64,000 nt of DNA from Goodfellowiella coeruleoviolacea (GTDB lineage Bacteria > Actinomycetota > Actinomycetes > Mycobacteriales > Pseudonocardiaceae). The stretch spans positions 58,766-122,765 of the forward strand of contig NZ_JAMTCK010000015.1 in the NCBI RefSeq assembly GCF_024171785.1. Direction: 5' to 3'. Below are positions 58,798-64,000 of the stretch, piece by piece. The notes beneath the pieces were generated by a model, which saw only the letters and a program-made list of their open reading frames with translations, searched no databases and had not been told where the DNA came from. Both the position numbers and the translations under genes were made by a program. Numbering within the stretch: the first letter of the stretch is position 1; every line of letters starts with the position of its first letter.

Positions 58798-59778
58798 ATG
58801 CGCACCCGGGCACTGGGCACCCTGGAGGTGTCGGCTCTTGGTCTTGGCTGCATGGGCATGTCCCCGGTCTACGGGGCGGCCGACGACACCGAGTCGACCA
58901 GCACCCTGCACCGCGCGCTCGACCTCGGCATCACCTTCCTGGACACCGCGGACGTGTACGGGGACGGCCACAACGAGGAACTGGTCGGTCGGGCGATCGC
59001 GGGCCGGCGCGACCAGGTGGTGCTGGCCACCAAGTTCGGGATCAGCCGGCCCGGCACGGACGGCAGACGGGTCGTCAACTCCACCCCGGAGTACGCGCGC
59101 ACCGCGTGCGAAGCGTCGTTGCGCCGGCTCGGCGTGGACGTGATCGACCTGTACTACCTGCACCGGCGCGACCCCCGGGTGCCGATCGAGGACACCGTCG
59201 GAGCCATGGCCGAGTTGGTCGAGCAGGGCAAGATCCGCCACATTGGACTGTCCGAAGTGAACTCACGAACCCTGCGGCGAGCGCACGCGGTGCACCCGAT
59301 CACCGCGCTGCAGAGCGAGTACTCGTTGTTCGCCAGGTACTTCGAGGACGACCTGCTGCCGACCTGCCAGGAACTCGGCATCGGCGTGGTGCCGTACTCC
59401 CCGGTCGGGCGGGGCTTGCTGACCGGTGGCGTCCGCGACCTGGAGCAGTTGGCCGAGGACGACTACCGGCGCCACGACCCCCGCTTCCAGCACTTGAACC
59501 TGCGCCGCAACCTGGCGCTGGTCAAGCGGGTCGAACAGGTCGGCGAGACGATCGACGCGACGCCGGCGCAGGTGGCACTGGCCTGGCTGCTGGCCAGGGA
59601 CCCGCACATCGCGCCGATCCCCGGCACCAAGCGGGTGCGCTACCTGGAGGAGAACGCCGGCGCCGCCGCGATCGAGTTGACCGAGGACCAGCTCGCCGCT
59701 CTCGACCGGGCGGTGCCCGTCGACGCGGTCTCCGGCGCGCGCTACGACGAGACGGAGATGTCCAGGGTCAACGTCTGA
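58798..59778 (+). CDS. Aldo/keto reductase
   Basis: A 326-residue AKR of the YajO/potassium-channel-beta-like branch. Catalytic tetrad: Asp and Tyr in FLDTADVYG, Lys in LATKFG, His in YYLHRRDP. The NADPH-binding C-terminal segment [17 protein letters not shown] is present. It reduces aldehydes or ketones in the cytoplasm; the substrate is unknown. GAGGAGAA precedes ATG 58798. It is divergent from the P450 gene and converges with the ABC permease. Confidence 0.9.
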   Translation: MRTRALGTLEVSALGLGCMGMSPVYGAADDTESTSTLHRALDLGITFLDTADVYGDGHNEELVGRAIAGRRDQVVLATKFGISRPGTDGRRVVNSTPEYARTACEASLRRLGVDVIDLYYLHRRDPRVPIEDTVGAMAELVEQGKIRHIGLSEVNSRTLRRAHAVHPITALQSEYSLFARYFEDDLLPTCQELGIGVVPYSPVGRGLLTGGVRDLEQLAEDDYRRHDPRFQHLNLRRNLALVKRVEQVGETIDATPAQVALAWLLARDPHIAPIPGTKRVRYLEENAGAAAIELTEDQLAALDRAVPVDAVSGARYDETEMSRVNV

Positions 59779-59813
59779 TCAGACGAACCGGTCGGGTCGC
59801 CGAGGGCAGTGGC

Positions 59814-60575
59814 TCACCGGTGCTCGCGGCGGAACGTGCGGATGCCCCACAACCAGCACAGCGCCACCAGCGCGACCGTGACCAGCGTTCCCACCAGCGT
59901 CCGCGAGCTGACGAGGTGACCGAGGAACAGGGCGCGTTCCGCGTCGACCACGTGGCTGACCGGGTTGGCCGCGGCCAGCGCGCGCAGCCAACCCGGGGCC
60001 AGGTCGAGCGGCAGCAGCGCGCCGGACAGCAGCAACAGCAGCAGGGTCAGCAGCGTGGACACCGGGGCGAACAGGTACTCGTTGGGCAGTCGCAGCGCGA
60101 TGCTGAACGAGGCGGCGGCCAGCGCCGAACTGAGCAGGACCGCGAGCAGGACGCCCAGCAGCACCCCGCCGACCGGCGCGCGCAGCCCGAACAGCACGCC
60201 GGCCAGCACCAGCACCACCGCCTGCGCGGTGAACACGGCGACCTGCTGGCCGACCCGGCCGAGCAGCAGCGCGGACCGGCTCAGCGGGGTGACCCGGATG
60301 CGTTCGGCAACGCCGGTGTGGATGTCCGGCAGCACGGTGAACCCGGCCATGCCGCTGCCCATCAGGGCGAGCTGCACGAGCAGGCCGGGCACGTAGACCT
60401 GCCAGCCGCTGCCGGCGGGGAAACCGGCGACCCCGGCCAGGCTGGTCAGCATCGGGCCGAACAGCACCAGGTACAGCGCTGGCTGGGCCATGCCGATCAG
60501 GATCGACAGTGGATTGCGGATGACCTGGTTGATCGAGCGCAGGAACACCAACCAGGTGTCGGACACGAGGCGCAA
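59814..60575 (-). CDS. ABC-2 type exporter permease (DrrB-like)
   Basis: A 253-residue membrane protein with six helices and the ABC-2 pattern (IRNPLSILIGMAQPALYLVLFGP at the start, ALLPLDLAPGWLRALAAANPVSHVVDAER near residue 200). It is the membrane half of a DrrAB-type drug or lipid exporter. The ATPase gene lies 90 bases upstream on the same strand, and twin PadR-type palindromes precede that gene. Confidence 0.9.
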   Translation of the reverse strand: MRLVSDTWLVFLRSINQVIRNPLSILIGMAQPALYLVLFGPMLTSLAGVAGFPAGSGWQVYVPGLLVQLALMGSGMAGFTVLPDIHTGVAERIRVTPLSRSALLLGRVGQQVAVFTAQAVVLVLAGVLFGLRAPVGGVLLGVLLAVLLSSALAAASFSIALRLPNEYLFAPVSTLLTLLLLLLSGALLPLDLAPGWLRALAAANPVSHVVDAERALFLGHLVSSRTLVGTLVTVALVALCWLWGIRTFRREHR

Positions 60576-60665
60576 CAGCGGCTCTCCTTCTGCTTCCAGT
60601 TTTCTCTCTGTGCTCTGTGCTCTGTGCTCTGTGCTTTGTGCTCTTCCTGCCGTGGACGGCCGGGA

Positions 60666-61607
60666 TCAGTCCTGGCCGAGGGACCGGCCGGTGAGCGCGC
60701 GGAACACGTCGTCCAGGGTCGGCCGGTGCACCTGGACCGAGGTCAGCTCGACCTCGGCCTGGTCCAGTTCGCGCAGCAGGGTGGGCAGGGCGGTGTCGCC
60801 GGCGGGCACGTGGAACCGCACGGCCGTGTCGGCCACGCTGACCTGGTGCGCGCCGGGCAGCCGGCCGGCCACCTCGGCGGCCGCGGCCGCCTGCGCGCTG
60901 GTCAACACAACGGTGTCACCGGACACCTGCCGCTTGAGGTCGTCCGGGCTGCCCTGGGCCACGATCCGGCCCTGGTCGATCACGAGCACGCGATCGCACA
61001 GCACGTCGGCCTCGTCGAGGTAGTGGGTGGTGAGGAAGACCGTGGTGCCCAGGTCGGCGCGCAGGTCGCGGATGCGTTCCCACAGGTTGGCGCGGCTGTG
61101 CGGGTCGAGCCCGGCGGTCGGCTCGTCGAGGAACAGCACGGCTGGCCGGTGCACCAAACCCATGGCCAGGTCCAGGCGCCGGCGCTGGCCGCCGGACAGC
61201 GCGGCGGTCGGCAGCGCCATGAGGTCGGTGAGGTCGAACCACTCGGCGAGTTCGGCTGCCCGGCTGGCGGCCTGGGCCGGGGGCAGCCCGTAGAACCTGG
61301 CCTGCATGCGCAGTTCCGTGTCGACCGGGTAGTCCGGCCCGGTGCCGCCGCCCTGGGCGACGTAGCCGATGCGGCGGCGCACGCCCACGGGGTCGGCGCG
61401 CAGGTCGCAACCGGCCACCACGGCTGAGCCCTGGGTGGGGCGGAGCAGCGTGGTGAGCATGCGCAGGGTGGTGGTCTTGCCGGCGCCGTTGGGTCCGAGG
61501 AATCCGACCAGCTCTCCGGCTGCGATGTCGAGATCCACACCGCGCACGGCCTCGACCGGTCCGGCTGGCGTGTCGAACCGCCGGGCAAGCGCCCGTGCCT
61601 TGATCAC
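60666..61607 (-). CDS. ABC exporter ATP-binding protein (DrrA-like)
   Basis: About 313 residues from GTG 61607, which is eight bases after GGAGGG; GTG 61652 would add 15 residues. Walker A GPNGAGKTTTLRM, Q-loop, signature LSGGQRRRLDLAMG, Walker B VLFLDEPTAGLD and the switch His in TTHYLDEAD are complete. The DrrA-type C-terminal domain follows (LDDVFRALTGRSL). With the permease it forms an exporter. Two identical palindromes just upstream, and a PadR gene at 62126, suggest repression lifted by a substrate. Confidence 0.92.
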   Translation of the reverse strand: MIKARALARRFDTPAGPVEAVRGVDLDIAAGELVGFLGPNGAGKTTTLRMLTTLLRPTQGSAVVAGCDLRADPVGVRRRIGYVAQGGGTGPDYPVDTELRMQARFYGLPPAQAASRAAELAEWFDLTDLMALPTAALSGGQRRRLDLAMGLVHRPAVLFLDEPTAGLDPHSRANLWERIRDLRADLGTTVFLTTHYLDEADVLCDRVLVIDQGRIVAQGSPDDLKRQVSGDTVVLTSAQAAAAAEVAGRLPGAHQVSVADTAVRFHVPAGDTALPTLLRELDQAEVELTSVQVHRPTLDDVFRALTGRSLGQD

Positions 61608-61645
61608 GTGTGCTCCCTCCGTGGGCACTGCTGGGACAGGTGGAT

Positions 61646-61705
61646 GAGTCAAATTTGACTACCGGAAGCATGGGGGCTGCGCGTAGCAGAGTCAAATTTG
61701 ACTAC
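61646..61705. promoter_or_regulatory. Twin palindromic operators upstream of ABC exporter
   Basis: GAGTCAAATTTGACTAC occurs twice, at 61646-61662 and 61689-61705, 43 bp apart (four helical turns). Each contains the perfect palindrome AGTCAAATTTGACT. They flank the promoter region of the exporter genes. The nearby PadR protein is the natural candidate to bind them. Confidence 0.85.
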
Positions 61706-61734
61706 AGGGCGGTTTCGCCCGACCGGGCGCGCAG

Positions 61735-61840
61735 TTGTCCACACCCCCCGGAGTTGTCCACAGCCCACGCCACAACCCTGTCCCCACCACCACCGCACGG
61801 ATAGGCTGGCCAGGGGCCGTCCCCCCGGAGAGGGTGGGGG
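61735..61840 (+). promoter_or_regulatory. Paired DnaA-box module with conserved promoter and leader (copy 3)
   Basis: TTGTCCACA at 61735-61743 and 61754-61762 (19 bp apart), TAGGCT at 61802-61807 (48 bp after the second box start), then GGCCAGGGGCCGTCCCCCC and GGAGAGGGTGGGGG. Spacing and leader match copy 2 at 52852 closely. It lies between the exporter operators and the padR 3' end. Confidence 0.65.
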
Positions 61841-61939
61841 ATGGGTTGGGGCGGGAGTGAAACCACGGCGAGATCTGGGGCGACCCGTGGGCTGCCTGCC
61901 GAGGCTCGGCGCCGCCAGCCCGTGGTCCCGTTCGGCTGA
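61841..61939 (+). CDS. Possible small protein behind DnaA-box module
   Basis: A 32-codon frame from ATG 61841 directly after GGAGAGGGTGGGGG, 39 bases past the putative -10. It begins MGWGGSETT and is otherwise Arg/Ala-rich with no family. It is listed because its start has the same distance to the module as the frame at 52959. Weak support. Confidence 0.2.
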   Translation: MGWGGSETTARSGATRGLPAEARRRQPVVPFG

Positions 61940-61993
61940 GCGCGGCGCGATTCGGCGTCATCGTCCACCCGGCTGCGCCCGTCGGCGCGGGCC

Positions 61994-62125
61994 CCTCCGA
62001 CCGCATGCGGGCCTCTCCGACCGCACGGGGCCCTCTGACCGCGGGGCCCTCTGGCCACGCGGGGCCGTCCGACCGCACGGGGCCCTTGACTACGAGGGGC
62101 CGTCCGACCGCACGGGGTCTCCTGA
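61994..62125. repeat. GC-rich degenerate tandem repeats downstream of padR
   Basis: Variants of CCGACCGCACGGGGCC, CTGACCGCGGGGCC and TGACTACACGGGGTC recur at roughly 15-24 base intervals and run into the 3' end of padR at 62126. No gene is supported on either strand. The continuous repeats without unique spacers exclude CRISPR. Confidence 0.7.
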
Positions 62126-62761
62126 CTACACGGGGTCTTCTGACCGCACGGGCGCGGCGGGGTGGCCGAAGTGCTCGCCGGGGTGGCCGAAGTGCTCGCC
62201 GGGGTCGTCGGCCATCCGGTACTGGCCGGCCTCCAGCCGGTCCAGCACGCCCCGCACCCAGTCCCGCATGGCTTCGGCGTGCGTCAGCCACAGCCGGGCC
62301 AGCTCTCCGGTGTGCTCGGGCGCGCTCGCCCCGGACAGCGTGGCCACCGAGTGCCGGATGCCGGGCAGTCGCGCCTCCACCGCCAGCAGCCGGTGCCGCA
62401 GCAGCCGGATCGCCTCCTGCCTCGGCAGCGCGGTCATGAACGCGATGGCCGCGCTCAACCAGTCCGTGCCGCGCTCGTCGGCTTCGGCGAGGCCCCTGGC
62501 GAGCAGCACCTGGAACTCGGTCTCGCCGTCCTGGGTCAGCTCGTACACGGTCCGCTCCGGGCCGGTCTCGCTCTCCTCGGTGGTCACCGCGCGCAGCAGG
62601 CCGTCCTTGGCCAGCTTCTTCAACGCGTGGTAGATCGAGCCGCGCTGCACGTTCGCCCACTTGTCCGCCGACCACGACAGCAGTTCCCGACGCACCTGGT
62701 AGCCGTGCGTCTGTCCGTGCATCCGGACCACGCCGAGCACGAGCAACCGCGTCGCTGACAC
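62126..62761 (-). CDS. PadR family transcriptional regulator
   Basis: A 211-residue PadR protein of the subfamily with a long C-terminal helical domain. The winged HTH is [22 protein letters not shown], then [17 protein letters not shown] and the wing YELTQDGE. Residues 90-185 form the dimerisation helices. The tail repeats GEHFGHP twice because a 21-bp unit is duplicated. Probable repressor of the drrAB-like exporter, whose promoter has two identical palindromes 430 bases away. It is divergent from metG. Confidence 0.88.
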   Translation of the reverse strand: MSATRLLVLGVVRMHGQTHGYQVRRELLSWSADKWANVQRGSIYHALKKLAKDGLLRAVTTEESETGPERTVYELTQDGETEFQVLLARGLAEADERGTDWLSAAIAFMTALPRQEAIRLLRHRLLAVEARLPGIRHSVATLSGASAPEHTGELARLWLTHAEAMRDWVRGVLDRLEAGQYRMADDPGEHFGHPGEHFGHPAAPVRSEDPV

Positions 62762-62811
62762 CTGGCATTCCCCTTCCCGGAGCCGGGTCGGTTGTCCCAG
62801 CTTTCCGGCCG

Positions 62812-62817
62812 TAGGCT
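62812..62817 (+). promoter_or_regulatory. -10 box for near-leaderless metG
   Basis: TAGGCT ends eight bases before ATG 62826, so the transcript should start within two bases of the start codon. Confidence 0.5.
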
Positions 62818-62825
62818 ATGCGGTT

Positions 62826-64000
62826 ATGAGCGCCCATGTCCTTACCGCGCCGACCTGGCCATATGCCAACGGACCTCGGCACATCGGACACGTCTCCGGC
62901 TTTGGTGTGCCGTCCGATGTCTTCTCCCGCTACCAGCGAATGTTGGGCAACCGGGTGCTCATGGTCAGCGGCACGGACGAGCACGGCACGCCGATCATGG
63001 TGCAGGCCGAGAACGAGGGGGCGACCCCGCAGCAGACCGCGGACAAGTACCACCGGGTGATCGCCGAGGACCTGCAGGGCCTGGGACTCGGCTACGACAT
63101 GTACACCCGGACCACCACCGGCAACCACTACCAGGTGGTCCAGCAGTTCTTCCTGGCCCTGCACCGCAACGGCTACATCATCCCGAAGACGACCACGGGC
63201 GCGGTCAGCCCGACCACCGGCCGCACCCTGCCCGACCGCTACATCGAGGGCACCTGCCCGATCTGCGGCTACGACGGCGCCCGCGGTGACCAGTGCGACA
63301 ACTGCGGCAACCAGCTCGACCCCGCCGACCTGATCAACCCGAAGTCCCGGATCAACGGCGAGACCCCGAAGTTCATCGAGACCGAGCACCTGTTCCTCGA
63401 CCTGCCCGCGTTCACCCAGAGCCTGGGCAAGTGGCTGTCCACCAAGACCGAGTGGCGGCCCAACGTGCTGAAGTTCACCCAGAACCTGGTCGAGGACATG
63501 CGGCCGCGGCCGATCACCCGCGACCTGGACTGGGGGGTGCCGGTCCCGCTGGACGGCTGGCGGGACCAGCCGATGAAGCGGCTGTACGTGTGGTTCGACG
63601 CGGTGATCGGGTACTTCTCGGCCAGCGTGGAGTGGGCCCGCCGGTCCGGTGACCCGGACGCGTGGCAGGCGTGGTGGAACGACCCGGCCTCGCCCAGCTT
63701 CCACTTCATGGGCAAGGACAACATCACCTTCCACACCCAGATCTGGCCGGCGCTGCTGCTCGGTCACAACGGTCAGGGCGACAAGGACGGCCAGCCCGGC
63801 CAGTACGGCGTGCTGAACCTGCCGGGGGAGATCGTCTCCAGCGAGTTCCTCACCATGAGCGGGTCCAAGTTCTCCACCTCGCGCGGCACGGTCATCTACA
63901 TCCGCGACTTCCTGCGCGAGTTCGGGCCGGACACCCTGCGCTACTTCATCGCGGTGGCCGGGCCGGAGAACCAGGACACCGACTTCACCTGGGACGAGTT
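62826..64000 (+). CDS. metG: Methionyl-tRNA synthetase (5' part, cut by window end)
   Basis: The first 391 codons of a class I aminoacyl-tRNA synthetase. [15 protein letters not shown] carries the HIGH motif at residues 19-22. The connective peptide has a zinc knuckle with CPIC and CDNC. The second signature, usually KMSKS, reads KFSTS within [11 protein letters not shown]. It charges tRNA-Met with methionine. The C-terminal anticodon-binding domain lies beyond the window. In M. tuberculosis metG also lies a few genes past rsmI. Confidence 0.95.
   Translation, partial: MSAHVLTAPTWPYANGPRHIGHVSGFGVPSDVFSRYQRMLGNRVLMVSGTDEHGTPIMVQAENEGATPQQTADKYHRVIAEDLQGLGLGYDMYTRTTTGNHYQVVQQFFLALHRNGYIIPKTTTGAVSPTTGRTLPDRYIEGTCPICGYDGARGDQCDNCGNQLDPADLINPKSRINGETPKFIETEHLFLDLPAFTQSLGKWLSTKTEWRPNVLKFTQNLVEDMRPRPITRDLDWGVPVPLDGWRDQPMKRLYVWFDAVIGYFSASVEWARRSGDPDAWQAWWNDPASPSFHFMGKDNITFHTQIWPALLLGHNGQGDKDGQPGQYGVLNLPGEIVSSEFLTMSGSKFSTSRGTVIYIRDFLREFGPDTLRYFIAVAGPENQDTDFTWDE

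Noticed and set aside
57185-61652. A specialised-metabolite biosynthetic cluster around P450, ferredoxin, AKR and exporter
   Set aside because: No polyketide, peptide, terpene or RiPP core enzyme is present, and the genes lie in several opposing transcription units.
61994-62125. CRISPR array
   Set aside because: Repeats are short, degenerate and contiguous with no unique spacers; no cas genes in the window. The same applies to 7938-8021.

Overview
The window is very GC-rich DNA with dense bidirectional coding, GTG starts, 4-bp start/stop overlaps and many start codons placed at the expected transcription start (leaderless genes behind TAnnnT -10 boxes). The gene families (MprAB, ESX/WXG substrate, ClgR-, HrcA- and IdeR-type sites, Glp/GlpR, a Pmt-type mannosyltransferase, LAL and PucR regulators) point to an actinomycete, most likely of the Pseudonocardiaceae. 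No rRNA, CRISPR, phage or transposase was seen. One tRNA (Ala, anticodon CGC) is present.

The backbone resembles, in order, the Mycobacterium tuberculosis stretch from mprA to metG as I recall it: mprA-mprB (3.2-5.3 kb), pepD/htrA (25.6 kb), moaB (28.6 kb), mscL (30.6 kb), an FmdB/Ruc zinc-ribbon protein (32 kb), 5-formyl-THF cyclo-ligase, galU, moeA-like glp, rimJ, glpR (32.5-37.2 kb), then pmt, rsmI and metG (53-64 kb). Accessory blocks are spliced into it. Block 1 (5.4-25.4 kb) separates mprAB from pepD and holds TetR/oxidoreductase, a kinase-like protein, secreted lipase, acyl-CoA ligase, a LAL-PucR regulator pair, and a galactoside locus: ABC importer divergent from beta-galactosidase-DeoR-galT. 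Block 2 (37.6-47.1 kb) holds an ESX-type effector pair, a hemerythrin remnant, small regulator/enzyme pairs, an iron-siderophore lipoprotein under an IdeR-like box, and three tandem clpP genes behind a ClgR-like box. Block 3 (47.5-52.7 kb) is a secreted GH74 glucanase and a Ser/Thr kinase of unusual layout. Block 4 (55.5-62.8 kb) holds a serine hydrolase, a P450-ferredoxin pair, an aldo/keto reductase and a PadR-controlled DrrAB-type ABC exporter.

Regulatory DNA is readable. The mprA and pepD promoters carry the same 11-bp-spaced TCTCAGG-type direct repeat at the same distance (21 nt) from leaderless ATGs, although the genes lie 20 kb apart. The Ruc gene has a near-consensus CIRCE element. 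Twin identical palindromes precede the ABC exporter operon. Three intergenic sites share one layout: two DnaA-box-like 9-mers 19-20 bp apart and a TAnnnT hexamer exactly 48 bp after the start of the second box. Two of them also share a conserved GC-rich leader and a possible small ORF. This module is the least explained signal in the window.
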